In this document: one piece after another, positions 1 to 9,343 of the stretch | Layout: the number at the start of each line of letters is the position of its first letter | How positions within the stretch are numbered: the stretch's first letter is position 1 | Source: Flavobacteriaceae bacterium | GTDB lineage: Bacteria > Bacteroidota > Bacteroidia > Flavobacteriales > Flavobacteriaceae | Length of the DNA: 64,000 nucleotides | Reading direction: 5' to 3' | Assembly (NCBI GenBank): GCA_029238215.1 | Contig: JAQWGN010000015.1 | Span: forward strand, 79,474-143,473 | Notes under the pieces: model-generated | What the model was told of the DNA's origin: nothing | The model's input: the letters and a program-made list of their open reading frames with translations, nothing else | The model's database searches: none | Program-made: the position numbers and the translations under genes

Positions 1-1
1 A

Positions 2-217
2 GAAACGCCCCTGCTTTCAAATGAAATGGAAACGCCGATCTATGCAGGTGCCCCATCCTGGCATCGTTGGGATATTGAAGCAGGGTTTCCATTAAGCAAC
101 GCTGTAAAGCTTTCAGCAGGCATTTTTAACCTATGGGACACGCATTACCGTGAATTTGCTTCAGGCATTTCAGCACCAGGGCGCACCCTTAAGCTTGTTG
201 TTCGCTATGATTTGTAA
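2..217 (+). CDS. TonB-dependent receptor, C-terminal end (5' partial)
   Basis: The frame is open from base 2 and encodes the last 71 residues of a protein that begins outside the window. The sequence has the closing strands of a TonB-dependent outer-membrane receptor: a turn followed by FNLWDTHYREF, then SGISAPGRTLKLVVRYDL at the very end. The SGIxAPGR element just before the last beta-strand is characteristic of these receptors in Bacteroidota. The plug domain and any partner genes lie upstream, so the substrate cannot be told. No hairpin terminator is visible in the 76 bp before ileS. Confidence 0.8.
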   Translation, partial: ETPLLSNEMETPIYAGAPSWHRWDIEAGFPLSNAVKLSAGIFNLWDTHYREFASGISAPGRTLKLVVRYDL

Positions 218-260
218 CTATTCACTTCAAGAAGAACACAACTTTTTGGGCTAAAATGGT

Positions 261-268
261 TACTTTCG
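261..268 (+). promoter_or_regulatory. Possible -7 promoter element of ileS
   Basis: TACTTTCG differs at one position from the Bacteroidota -7 consensus TAnnTTTG and sits 25 bp before the ileS start. No TTG box at 17-23 bp upstream was found, so this is tentative. Confidence 0.3.
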
Positions 269-293
269 CAAGCATAATTTTTAGCTCAATCGT

Positions 294-3200
294 TTGTTTC
301 CGACATACTCACATCTTGATTTAACAACCACCGCAACGGAAATAGCTTCCTTTTGGGATGAACACCTTGTTTTTGAGGCTAGTGTTGAAACACGAGAAGG
401 AATGCCCCCTTTTGTTTTCTTTGAAGGACCGCCTTCAGCCAATGGTTTACCTGGAATTCATCATGTTTTAGCACGCGCATTAAAGGATATTTTTTGTAGG
501 TATAAAACTCAGCAAGGGTTTCAAGTTAAGCGTAAAGCTGGTTGGGATACCCATGGACTTCCTGTTGAACTAGGTGTAGAAAAAGAACTGGGAATCACTA
601 AGGAAGATATTGGGAAAACCATAAGTGTTTCAGAATATAATAAGGCTTGCCGAGAAGCTGTAATGCGGTATACAGACGTTTGGAATGACCTAACAAAAAA
701 AATGGGCTACTGGGTAGATATGGAAGACCCATATATTACTTATGATGCCAAGTACATGGAATCTGTATGGTGGTTGCTAGCCACACTGTACGATAAAGGA
801 CTTATTTATAAGGGCTATACCATTCAGCCGTATTCACCTATGGCAGGGACAGGGCTTTCTTCACACGAACTTAATCAGCCAGGCTGCTATCGAGATGTTA
901 GCGATACGTCAGTAACTGCACAGTTTAAAACAGACGGAGCATCTTTACCAGAATCACTTCGTGGAAGTCTGCCGCTTCATATTTTAGCCTGGACCACCAC
1001 TCCTTGGACACTCCCCTCAAATACAGCACTTACAGTAGGACCCAAAATCATGTATGCCGTTGTACAAACCTACAACCAGTACACACATGAGCCTATACGC
1101 GTTTTGTTGGCCGAAAAACTTATTTCAAAACAGTTTGGTAAGAAATTCAATCAGGTTGATAATAAAGAAGAGCTTTCTAGTTTTAACAATACATCCAAAA
1201 ACATCCCTTTTTGGATAGAACAAACAATTTTAGGAGTTGACCTTGTTGGAATAACATACGAACAATTATGGGCTGAGGCCCCACTGCCATACCAAAATCC
1301 TGAGAACGCATTTCGCATTATATCTGGAAACTTTGTAACAACCGAAGATGGTACTGGGATTGTACACACGGCACCCACTTTTGGCGCAGATGATGCATTG
1401 GTTGCTAAAGAAGCCAAACCTCCAATACCTCCGTTATTGGTGTTAGACGAGAATGAACAGCCCGTACCACTGGTAGACTTACAAGGTAAGTTTAGACCTG
1501 AAGTAGGTCTTGTTGGCGGAAAACGCATCAAAAATGAATTTTACCCTAAAGGAGAGGCTCCTGAAAAATCAGTCGATGTAGAGATTGCGATTCGTTTAAA
1601 GGAAGAAAACAAAGCTTTTAATGTAGAAAAATATGTGCATAGCTACCCACACTGTTGGCGCACCGACGCACCCATTTTGTATTATCCGCTAGATTCTTGG
1701 TTTATTAATGTACAAGGGCACAAGGACCAAATGGTTGCATTGAATAAAACCATTCAGTGGAAGCCCACAAAAACAGGCGAAGGACGTTTTGGAAACTGGC
1801 TGTCCAACGCAAACGACTGGAATCTGTCACGCTCTCGTTTTTGGGGAATTCCATTACCTATTTGGCGTACTTCTGACGGAGATGAGACTCGTGTTATTGG
1901 ATCTGCAGAAGCGTTGAAAAACGCCGTTGAAGAGGCAGTTGCTGCCGGATTAATGTCTTATAATTCCTTGAGCAGTTTTGTTCCTGGAGATATGTCTGAA
2001 AAAAATTATCAGCAGCTAGATTTACACAAAGATATTGTTGATGAATTGATCTTGGTTAGTGAATCTGGAAAACCGATGTATCGAGAATCCGATCTTATTG
2101 ACGTTTGGTTTGACTCTGGAGCGATGCCTTATGCCCAATGGCATTATCCATTTGAAAATAAAGAAAAAATTGATGGGGGAACAGCATTTCCAGCGGATTA
2201 TATCGCCGAAGGAGTAGACCAAACACGCGGTTGGTTTTATACCTTACACACCATTGCAACACTTGTTTTTGATAGTGTTGCGTATAAAAATGTAGTTTCC
2301 AATGGGTTGGTACTAGACAAAAATGGTCAAAAAATGTCCAAACGCCTTGGAAATGCTGCAGATCCGTTTGAGACTTTAGAAAAATACAGCCCCGACGCCA
2401 CCCGATGGTATATGATTAGCAATGCCAACCCATGGGACAATCTAAAATTTGACCTAGAAGGAATTGAGGAAGTAAGGAGAAAATTCTTTGGAACACTGTA
2501 TAACACCTATTCGTTTTTTGTTCTTTACGCTAATATTGATGGATTTACCTACTCCGAAGAAGACATCCCTGTAGCAGAACGTCCAGAAATAGATCAATGG
2601 ATACTGTCAGAACTACATAGCCTTGTTCAAAAAACAACGGATTATTTTGACTCCTATGAACCAACACGAGCATGCCGTGCCATAGCGCATTTTGTTACAG
2701 AAGATTTGAGCAATTGGTATGTGAGGTTGTGCCGTCGCCGTTTTTGGAAAGGCAGCTATGAAGCAGATAAAATAGCGGCTTATCAGACATTGTATGAATG
2801 TTTATTAACGGTGGCAAAAATGATGGCACCCGTTGCTCCGTTCTACGCAGACCGTTTATACCAAGATTTAAATGGAATCACCAATAGGGAGACAGCATCC
2901 TCAGTACACCTAGCCTATTATCCAAAAGTAAATACGTCCTATATTGATGTGGAGCTTGAGCAAAAAATGCAACGTGCACAGAAAATCACTTCGTTGGTAT
3001 TATCGTTACGAAAGCGGGAAAAAATAAAAGTACGACAACCTTTACAGCGTATTATGATACCTGTTTTGGACGCTACTGAGCGTAAACAAATACAAGCAAT
3101 ATCGGGACTCATAGCCGCTGAGGTTAATGTAAAGGCTGTTGAATTGCTTGATGATACAGCTTCTATTTTAGTTAAAGAGGTAAAGCCAAACTTTAAAGCA

Positions 3201-3698
3201 TTAGGGCCTCGTTTTGGAAAGGACATGAAAAAAGTTGCTCAAGCCATTCAATTGCTTGAGGCAAATCAAGTGCAATCTTTAGAACAAAAAGGAAGCTTAA
3301 GCCTTGAAATTGACGACAAAATCATTAATTTAGAGCTAACCGATGTGGTGATAAGCTCTAAAGATGTGGCGGGCTGGTTGGTCGCCTCAGAACAAGGAAT
3401 CACTGTAGCCTTGGATGTTCAAATGAACGAGGAACTTCGTTTAGAAGGGATGGCTCGCGAACTTGTAAATAGGTTGCAAAACATGCGTAAGGACAAGGGC
3501 TTAGCGGTAACTGACACCATTGAAGTTACCCTACAAGAAAGTGGGGAGTTGAATGCCATTTTAAAACAAAACAAAACGTATATTCAACATGAAATTTTAG
3601 CCACTACGATTCATGTGGTAAATGAGTTAAAAAAGAACGCAACGGACCTGTCATTTGATTCGTTGCAGACTAAAGTTGAAATGATTAAATCTTTATAG
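294..3698 (+). CDS. ileS: Isoleucine--tRNA ligase
   Basis: Charges tRNA-Ile in the cytoplasm. At 1134 residues it has the length usual for the long, eukaryote-like IleS of Bacteroidota. The class I HIGH-type signature reads GIHH at residues 54-57 after PPSANGLP; KMSKR is at residues 680-684. The editing domain is recognised by WTTTPWTLPSNTAL and by GTGIVHTAPTFGADD. The last third is the anticodon-binding region. The frame has a stop at 282-284 and the next in-frame ATG is codon 37 in the conserved core, so TTG at 294 is the only plausible start. A DksA-like gene and lspA follow closely, an arrangement common in flavobacteria. Confidence 0.97.
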   Translation: MFPTYSHLDLTTTATEIASFWDEHLVFEASVETREGMPPFVFFEGPPSANGLPGIHHVLARALKDIFCRYKTQQGFQVKRKAGWDTHGLPVELGVEKELGITKEDIGKTISVSEYNKACREAVMRYTDVWNDLTKKMGYWVDMEDPYITYDAKYMESVWWLLATLYDKGLIYKGYTIQPYSPMAGTGLSSHELNQPGCYRDVSDTSVTAQFKTDGASLPESLRGSLPLHILAWTTTPWTLPSNTALTVGPKIMYAVVQTYNQYTHEPIRVLLAEKLISKQFGKKFNQVDNKEELSSFNNTSKNIPFWIEQTILGVDLVGITYEQLWAEAPLPYQNPENAFRIISGNFVTTEDGTGIVHTAPTFGADDALVAKEAKPPIPPLLVLDENEQPVPLVDLQGKFRPEVGLVGGKRIKNEFYPKGEAPEKSVDVEIAIRLKEENKAFNVEKYVHSYPHCWRTDAPILYYPLDSWFINVQGHKDQMVALNKTIQWKPTKTGEGRFGNWLSNANDWNLSRSRFWGIPLPIWRTSDGDETRVIGSAEALKNAVEEAVAAGLMSYNSLSSFVPGDMSEKNYQQLDLHKDIVDELILVSESGKPMYRESDLIDVWFDSGAMPYAQWHYPFENKEKIDGGTAFPADYIAEGVDQTRGWFYTLHTIATLVFDSVAYKNVVSNGLVLDKNGQKMSKRLGNAADPFETLEKYSPDATRWYMISNANPWDNLKFDLEGIEEVRRKFFGTLYNTYSFFVLYANIDGFTYSEEDIPVAERPEIDQWILSELHSLVQKTTDYFDSYEPTRACRAIAHFVTEDLSNWYVRLCRRRFWKGSYEADKIAAYQTLYECLLTVAKMMAPVAPFYADRLYQDLNGITNRETASSVHLAYYPKVNTSYIDVELEQKMQRAQKITSLVLSLRKREKIKVRQPLQRIMIPVLDATERKQIQAISGLIAAEVNVKAVELLDDTASILVKEVKPNFKALGPRFGKDMKKVAQAIQLLEANQVQSLEQKGSLSLEIDDKIINLELTDVVISSKDVAGWLVASEQGITVALDVQMNEELRLEGMARELVNRLQNMRKDKGLAVTDTIEVTLQESGELNAILKQNKTYIQHEILATTIHVVNELKKNATDLSFDSLQTKVEMIKSL

Positions 3699-3707
3699 CA
3701 CAAGACT

Positions 3708-4085
3708 ATGGAACAAACAAATCGATATTCCGACGAAGCGCTCTTAGAATTCAAGGAGCTGATTGAGCAAAAAATCGCAAAGGCACAAAAAGACCTTGAC
3801 CTTATTCGCAGCGCATACATGAATGACGGCAACAACGGTACTGACGATACAGCACCTACATTTAAAGCGTTTGAAGAGGGCTCTGAGACGATGTCTAAAG
3901 AGGCCAACACACAGCTCGCTATTAGACAAGAAAAGTTTATTAGAGACTTAAAAAATGCCTTAATCCGTATTGAGAATAAAACCTACGGAGTATGCCGTGT
4001 TACAGGGAAACTAATCAACACGGAGCGCTTAAAGCTTGTACCACATGCAACGCTAAGCATCGAGGCTAAAAACATGCAGCGTTAA
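3708..4085 (+). CDS. TraR/DksA-family protein with degenerate zinc finger
   Basis: A 125-residue protein with the DksA/TraR layout: an N-terminal coiled-coil helix pair (residues about 8-40 and 65-92) followed by a short C-terminal finger region. DksA-type proteins bind the RNA polymerase secondary channel. The finger region YGVCRVTGKLINTERL keeps only one cysteine (Cys96) of the usual four, so zinc is probably not bound. The gene lies 9 bp after ileS and 3 bp before lspA, so the three are likely one operon. The family assignment is good; a direct role in the stringent response is inference. Confidence 0.85.
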   Translation: MEQTNRYSDEALLEFKELIEQKIAKAQKDLDLIRSAYMNDGNNGTDDTAPTFKAFEEGSETMSKEANTQLAIRQEKFIRDLKNALIRIENKTYGVCRVTGKLINTERLKLVPHATLSIEAKNMQR

Positions 4086-4088
4086 TAC

Positions 4089-4724
4089 ATGACGCTACGT
4101 AAAATTTTTTGGATAGTTTTTGTGGTCTTGGTCATCGACCAAGTACTTAAGGCTTACATAAAGCTCAATTACTCACTAACTTTTTATGGAAGCGATGCCA
4201 TTATTGACTGGGGATGGTTTCGGTTGTTATTTGTTGAAAATAAAGGAATGGCATGGGGTGCACGACTCAATGATATTCTTCCATTTATATCTGATCATAC
4301 GGCAAAACTACTGCTTAGCAGTTTCCGTCTTTTAGCAGTTTCTGGAATTGGTTATTGGTTAGTTCGTGCTGTAAAACAACACGCCCCAAAAGGGCAATTG
4401 ATAGCTGTATCCTTAATTTTTGCGGGAGCATTGGGGAACATTATAGATTCGGTTTTTTATGGCCTTCTTTTTTCGAACAGCTTTGGTCAAATTGCGACCT
4501 TCCTACCTGCTGAAGGAGGATATGCCCCATTGATGTTTGGTCATGTAGTAGACATGTTTCAGTTTCCTTTAGTTTCTTGGACATGGCCGCAATGGATTCC
4601 AGGTTTTGGCGGAAATAGTTTTACCTTTTTTGAACCTGTTTTTAATGTGGCAGACAGCGCCATAAGTATCGGCGTTGTTTTGTTGTTATTACAACAACGA
4701 AAGGCAGTGACTCAAAACGAATAA
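4089..4724 (+). CDS. lspA: Lipoprotein signal peptidase (signal peptidase II)
   Basis: Inner-membrane aspartyl protease that removes signal peptides from prolipoproteins. The 211 residues carry the family landmarks: VIDQVLKAYIKL in the first membrane segment, NKGMAWGA, and the two catalytic aspartates Asp120 (GNIIDSVFYG) and Asp189 (FNVADSAISIG). It is longer than the roughly 165-residue enterobacterial enzyme because of an insertion around residues 122-175 before the last membrane helix, which is usual in Bacteroidota. Its 3' end overlaps the convergent cyclo-ligase gene by 13 bp. Confidence 0.95.
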   Translation: MTLRKIFWIVFVVLVIDQVLKAYIKLNYSLTFYGSDAIIDWGWFRLLFVENKGMAWGARLNDILPFISDHTAKLLLSSFRLLAVSGIGYWLVRAVKQHAPKGQLIAVSLIFAGALGNIIDSVFYGLLFSNSFGQIATFLPAEGGYAPLMFGHVVDMFQFPLVSWTWPQWIPGFGGNSFTFFEPVFNVADSAISIGVVLLLLQQRKAVTQNE

Positions 4725-5266
4725 ACCTTAGTTGGCGTCACAATTGCATCAAGGGCGCGATCTGTATTTTCTATTCCTTCAATCACGCGAATTGCATCAA
4801 AATATGAAACCCCAATAGTTTTTACTCTTTTGGAACAACGCCCCAAAAACCGATCGTAATATCCTTTTCCATATCCTACCCGATGCCCAAGTTTATCAAA
4901 ACACAATAGCGGGACAATAACTGTTGTAATGTTTGTTGGCTCAATGATTACTTCATTTACAGGCTCCGGAATACCCCATTTGTTTAATGCTAGAGGAGCA
5001 TTTTTTTGCCACAACACAGCCTCCATATGCCCAGCGTCATTACTCACTTTTGGAACACAAATTTGGTGCTCACTTAGTAAATCAAACCAGTGCTTTGTAG
5101 GAAGTTCTTGACTTACAGAATGGTATAGCATTACGAACGCTCCCTCAATAAGTTTTTTTGAAATTATAGCAGTAAGAATAGCTTGACTAGCACGCTCTAA
5201 TTCTGAGGGAGAAAGTACGTTTCTTTTATTGTGATAGTGCTGCCGTAAGAACTTCTTATTGTGCAT
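4712..5266 (-). CDS. 5-formyltetrahydrofolate cyclo-ligase
   Basis: Converts 5-formyl-THF to 5,10-methenyl-THF using ATP, returning it to the active folate pool. The 184-residue sequence has the usual length. The clearest signature is the C-terminal VPLLCFDKLGHRVGYGKGYY stretch followed by DRFL, the nucleotide- and substrate-binding loop. The N-terminus has the basic RQHYHNKR segment typical of the family. It is transcribed away from uvrC and its stop lies inside the end of lspA. It appears to be a single-gene unit. Confidence 0.92.
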   Translation of the reverse strand: MHNKKFLRQHYHNKRNVLSPSELERASQAILTAIISKKLIEGAFVMLYHSVSQELPTKHWFDLLSEHQICVPKVSNDAGHMEAVLWQKNAPLALNKWGIPEPVNEVIIEPTNITTVIVPLLCFDKLGHRVGYGKGYYDRFLGRCSKRVKTIGVSYFDAIRVIEGIENTDRALDAIVTPTKVYSF

Positions 5267-5313
5267 GTCTAAATATAACAGTTTCGCAGGGAAGTTTTTG
5301 TATTTTAGTGTCC

Positions 5314-7113
5314 ATGACTAAGGAGGTCCTAAAACAACAAGTTTCTTCTCTTCCAAACGAGCCGGGGGTATATCAATACTACAACGAGCAACTTGATATC
5401 ATTTATGTAGGTAAGGCAAAAGATCTTAAAAAAAGGGTATCGTCGTATTTTAGAAAAAATGTGGATTCTCGAAAGACCAAAAACTTAGTCAATGCAATTC
5501 ATACGTTAAAGCACATTGTTGTTCCTACCGAGTCGGATGCTTTAATTTTGGAAAATACACTTATAAAAGAACACCAACCCAAGTACAATATTTTATTGCG
5601 TGACGATAAAACATACCCTTGGATTTGTATCAAAAAAGAACGCTACCCTAGAGTATTTGCAACGCGTAAAGTTATCCAAGACGGGTCAGAATATTTTGGT
5701 CCTTTTACAAACGCAAAGACGATTCGAGTTTTACTCGATTTAATTAATGAGCTGTATCCATTGCGAACATGTCACTATGATTTAAATCAAGAAAACATTG
5801 CTAGTGAAAAGTACAAGGTATGTTTAGAATATCACATTGGAAACTGTTTGGCACCCTGTATTGGCAAGCAAACCACAACGCATTATGAAGAAGCTATTGG
5901 CCATATTCGAGCAATCTTACAAGGGAAATTTAATCAGGTAAAGGATGCTTTTAAAAAAGAAATGACTGCTGCTGCCGAAACCCTTCAGTTTGAACACGCC
6001 CAAAAAGTCAAACTAAAAATGGAAGCATTACAGCATTATCAAGCCAAGTCAGCTGTGGTAAGCGCCAAAATTAATGCCGTTGATGTTTGTACGATTGTTT
6101 CTGACGAGACGACAGCTTTTATCAATTTTCTTCAAGTAGCATATGGTTCCATTGTGCGGTTTCATAGCCTTAGCCTTAAAAAGAAACTCGATGAAACAGA
6201 TGAAGAAATCCTCCGCGTTGCAATCGTTGAATTACGACGACGTTTTCAGTCTACCTCTAAAGAGGTGTTACTCCCTTTTCAAGTTGATTTAGGCGAAGAT
6301 GTCCGAGTAACCGTTCCCAAAATTGGCGATAAAAAACACCTCTTGAGTTTATCCCTGCGCAATGCCAAGCAAAACCGACTAGAGCAATTAAAACAGATTA
6401 AGCTAACCGATCCAGAACAACACGCACAGCGGATTATGGCTCAAATGCAGCGTGACTTACGTTTATCAGAATTACCAACTCACATTGAATGCTTTGACAA
6501 CTCCAATATTCAAGGGAGTAACCCAGTTGCTGCATGTGTGGTTTTTCGCCAGGGGAAACCCAGCAAAAAAGAATACCGTCATTACGGTATTAAAACGGTG
6601 GAAGGCCCTGATGATTACGCTTCAATGGAAGAGGTGGTTTATCGAAGGTATAAACGGCTATTAAATGAAGGCCATCCCTTGCCTCAGCTGGTTGTTATTG
6701 ATGGCGGGAAAGGACAGTTAAGTGCTGCAATCAAAAGCTTTGATGTGTTGGGGATTCGTGGGAAAGTGGCCATATTGGGTATTGCAAAACGTTTGGAAGA
6801 ACTCTATTTTCCCGACGATCCAATTCCCTTATATTTGGACAAGCGCTCCGAAACCCTACGGATAGTACAACAACTTCGTAATGAAGCACATCGGTTTGGC
6901 ATTCGGTTGCATCGGAATAAGCGTAGTAAAGGAGCTATTCACTCCACATTAGAGTCTATCCCTGGTGTTGGAGAAAAAACAATAATAGAGCTATTAAAAA
7001 AATTTAAATCTGTAAAGCGGATTAAAGCTGCTTCAAAAGAGGCCCTAACTCAAATTCTTGGCCCCAAAAAAGCCAAGATCGTATATGAACACCTACATAA
7101 TGAAACAACTTAG
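5314..7113 (+). CDS. uvrC: UvrABC excinuclease subunit C
   Basis: Makes the two incisions flanking DNA lesions in nucleotide excision repair. Visible domains are an N-terminal GIY-YIG nuclease (PGVYQYY then IIYVGKAKDLKKRV), a UVR/UvrB-binding segment near residue 200, the RNase H-like second nuclease (CFDNSNIQG, VVIDGGKGQL) and a C-terminal helix-hairpin-helix pair (SIPGVGEKTI). I use the ATG at 5314 (599 aa); an in-frame GTG at 5308 would add two residues. A TATTTTAG box ends 5 bp before the ATG. The stop overlaps the next gene by 14 bp, suggesting coupled expression. Confidence 0.96.
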   Translation: MTKEVLKQQVSSLPNEPGVYQYYNEQLDIIYVGKAKDLKKRVSSYFRKNVDSRKTKNLVNAIHTLKHIVVPTESDALILENTLIKEHQPKYNILLRDDKTYPWICIKKERYPRVFATRKVIQDGSEYFGPFTNAKTIRVLLDLINELYPLRTCHYDLNQENIASEKYKVCLEYHIGNCLAPCIGKQTTTHYEEAIGHIRAILQGKFNQVKDAFKKEMTAAAETLQFEHAQKVKLKMEALQHYQAKSAVVSAKINAVDVCTIVSDETTAFINFLQVAYGSIVRFHSLSLKKKLDETDEEILRVAIVELRRRFQSTSKEVLLPFQVDLGEDVRVTVPKIGDKKHLLSLSLRNAKQNRLEQLKQIKLTDPEQHAQRIMAQMQRDLRLSELPTHIECFDNSNIQGSNPVAACVVFRQGKPSKKEYRHYGIKTVEGPDDYASMEEVVYRRYKRLLNEGHPLPQLVVIDGGKGQLSAAIKSFDVLGIRGKVAILGIAKRLEELYFPDDPIPLYLDKRSETLRIVQQLRNEAHRFGIRLHRNKRSKGAIHSTLESIPGVGEKTIIELLKKFKSVKRIKAASKEALTQILGPKKAKIVYEHLHNETT

Positions 7114-9307
7114 TTTTTTATTTTTATTTTTCACAGCTATTGCGACAGCACAACACGCAACGGAAGATCTCAAAGTAGGCTTAATTCTTAGTGGAGGGGG
7201 CGCCAAAGGCATGGCACATGTGGGTGTATTAAAAGAAATTGAACGCGCCGGGGTTCGTATTGACTACATTGGTGGAACAAGTATGGGAGCTATAGTGGGA
7301 GGGTTGTATGCATGTGGATATTCTGCAATTCAGTTGGAGCAACTATTAATAGAGTCCGATCTAAACGCCTTGATTAATGATAGCTTTGATCGAGATTTTA
7401 AGTCTTTTGATGATAAAGAAGATAGCGAACGTTATGCGATAACCCTGCCACTTCTAAAAGGCAAAATACAGTTCCCTATTTCTTTTTCAAAAGGCCAAAA
7501 CATCTATAATTTGTTTGTGCAACTTATGCATGATCAGCGCAATATTCAAGACTTTAGCCAGCTACCGATTCCTTTTTATTGTATGGCAACAGACGTGGAT
7601 ACAGGAGAAAAGGTACTGTTAGACAAAGGGTTTTTGCCCTTAGCAGTAAACGCAAGTAGTGCGTTACCAACATTGTTTTCACCGGTTAAAATTGGCAATC
7701 GATCGCTAATTGACGGAGGAGTTTCTGATAATTATCCTATTGAAGAAATGCTTGAAAAGGATATTGATGTTATAATAGGTGTAGATGTACAGCCAAGCTT
7801 AAATAAAGAAGAAGAGGCAACATCATTTTCAGAAATATTACTTCGTATTAGTAGTTTCCAAACCGAAAAGGAAATGGCACCAAAAAAAGAAAAAACAGAT
7901 ATTTATATTCATCCTAAACTAAGTGAATATAACCTGTTCTCATTTTCCGATCAACAAGCAATAATTGCCCTTGGAACACAGGCCGCTAAAGATGCCGAAG
8001 ATCAATTAGTGGCGTTGGCAAACAAGCAACAATCAAAAGCCCGACCAGTTAAAAATATACCAACTTCTTTTCAGCTAGACGTACTGTCTCTATCAAAACC
8101 TAAGAATTATAATTACAATTATTTAAAAGGGAAAATAAGGTTAGAAGCTTCTTCACATTATCCATTTAAAAAATTGCATGGGGGGATGACTAATTTGGCA
8201 GCTACTCAAAATTTCGAGGCTTTTCGCTATTCACTTACAACACAAAATGGTAAAGAGACACTATCACTTAAGCTAACAGAAGCGAAGCACAAGTCGATTT
8301 TTCGAGGGAGTATAAATTACAATGATTTAATGGGCGCTTCTGCACTTGTAAATCTAACACGAAGGCACTTGTTATTAAAAAACGACGAGGCATCATTAGA
8401 TATTATTTTTGGGGAGTACTTTAGGTATGCGTTCTCCTATTTTATTGATAAAGGGCGGTTTTGGAGTATTGGATTAAGCTCAACGTTAGACCAATTTGAA
8501 ACGCAAACCCCCTTTGTGGTTAGGTCCGTAGATTCCAAAACTACTTTTGAAGCATCACAAATAAATGTCTTTTCACAACGAAGTATGTTCTACGTTCAAA
8601 CGTTGTTTAGAGAAGAAATGGTCTTAGGGGCTGGATTGGGATACCAACGAAATAGACTTAAAACAAATGTATTTGATAGTCAAAACAACATGCTTTTATA
8701 TGCTGATGATGCAGGATATTACAGCGCCCTTGGGTACCTTAAAATAGACACAAGAGACGATGCTTTTTTTCCAAAACGAGGAGGTTTTTTTGATGGTTCG
8801 ATGGAATATTATTATGGCGTAAACACTTTTGATCACGAAATAAATTTTAGCCCTTTTGTAATTGGAAAGGCACAAATGGGCGTAACAATGCCACTGAGAA
8901 AAAAATGGACACTTTCATTAAACACCATGGGTGGGTTTACTGTAGGCAGTGCAAATGTCTCCACTTTTGATTTTAGACTTGGCGGATACGGCAATGCTCC
9001 TGTATTGAATTACCAACCATTTGTTGGTTTAACACAACACCAAGTAGGGGGAGATAGTTTTATTAAAGGAGAAATTATAGTAGACTATGAATTTATCCCA
9101 AAGCACCACACAAAACTCTTAATACATACAGGAATCATTGCAGATGATATATTTCAATCGGATGATTGGATTAATACGCCCGACTATTTTGGAACAGCAC
9201 TAGCATATGGATTGGAAACCTTTTCAGGCCCTATAGAATTTATTGCCGCATATAGCCCACAGATTAAACGCATGGCTTATCACATAAGTCTTGGCTGGAG
9301 ATTTTAG
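7100..9307 (+). CDS. Patatin-like phospholipase with C-terminal outer-membrane barrel
   Basis: Residues 1-18 form a signal peptide. Residues about 25-230 are a patatin lipase domain: the oxyanion loop SGGGAKGMAH, the nucleophile motif GGTSMG (Ser61) and the catalytic aspartate in LIDGGVSDNYP (Asp205). A POTRA-like stretch lies near residues 320-395, and the rest is rich in alternating beta-strands ending in ISLGWRF, as in the 16-stranded Omp85/BamA-type barrel. This is the layout of PlpD-type (type Vd) autotransporters. ATG 7100 is preferred because it opens directly into the signal peptide; frames from 7058 or 7085 would add residues ahead of it. The product is probably anchored in the outer membrane. 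Its substrate is unknown. Confidence 0.9.
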   Translation: MKQLSFLFLFFTAIATAQHATEDLKVGLILSGGGAKGMAHVGVLKEIERAGVRIDYIGGTSMGAIVGGLYACGYSAIQLEQLLIESDLNALINDSFDRDFKSFDDKEDSERYAITLPLLKGKIQFPISFSKGQNIYNLFVQLMHDQRNIQDFSQLPIPFYCMATDVDTGEKVLLDKGFLPLAVNASSALPTLFSPVKIGNRSLIDGGVSDNYPIEEMLEKDIDVIIGVDVQPSLNKEEEATSFSEILLRISSFQTEKEMAPKKEKTDIYIHPKLSEYNLFSFSDQQAIIALGTQAAKDAEDQLVALANKQQSKARPVKNIPTSFQLDVLSLSKPKNYNYNYLKGKIRLEASSHYPFKKLHGGMTNLAATQNFEAFRYSLTTQNGKETLSLKLTEAKHKSIFRGSINYNDLMGASALVNLTRRHLLLKNDEASLDIIFGEYFRYAFSYFIDKGRFWSIGLSSTLDQFETQTPFVVRSVDSKTTFEASQINVFSQRSMFYVQTLFREEMVLGAGLGYQRNRLKTNVFDSQNNMLLYADDAGYYSALGYLKIDTRDDAFFPKRGGFFDGSMEYYYGVNTFDHEINFSPFVIGKAQMGVTMPLRKKWTLSLNTMGGFTVGSANVSTFDFRLGGYGNAPVLNYQPFVGLTQHQVGGDSFIKGEIIVDYEFIPKHHTKLLIHTGIIADDIFQSDDWINTPDYFGTALAYGLETFSGPIEFIAAYSPQIKRMAYHISLGWRF

Positions 9308-9330
9308 TGCTTTAGATTGATGCTTTTGCG

Positions 9331-9338
9331 TATTTTTG
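9331..9338 (+). promoter_or_regulatory. Exact -7 element match before the DUF3108 gene
   Basis: TATTTTTG matches TAnnTTTG exactly and ends 5 bp before the preferred ATG at 9344. If used, it would give an almost leaderless transcript. No TTG box is found at the expected distance. Confidence 0.35.
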
Positions 9339-9343
9339 TTCTT

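Noticed and set aside
1151..1531. 126-codon ORF antisense to ileS
   Set aside because: It is a shadow of the ileS editing domain; composition is low-complexity and no family is visible.
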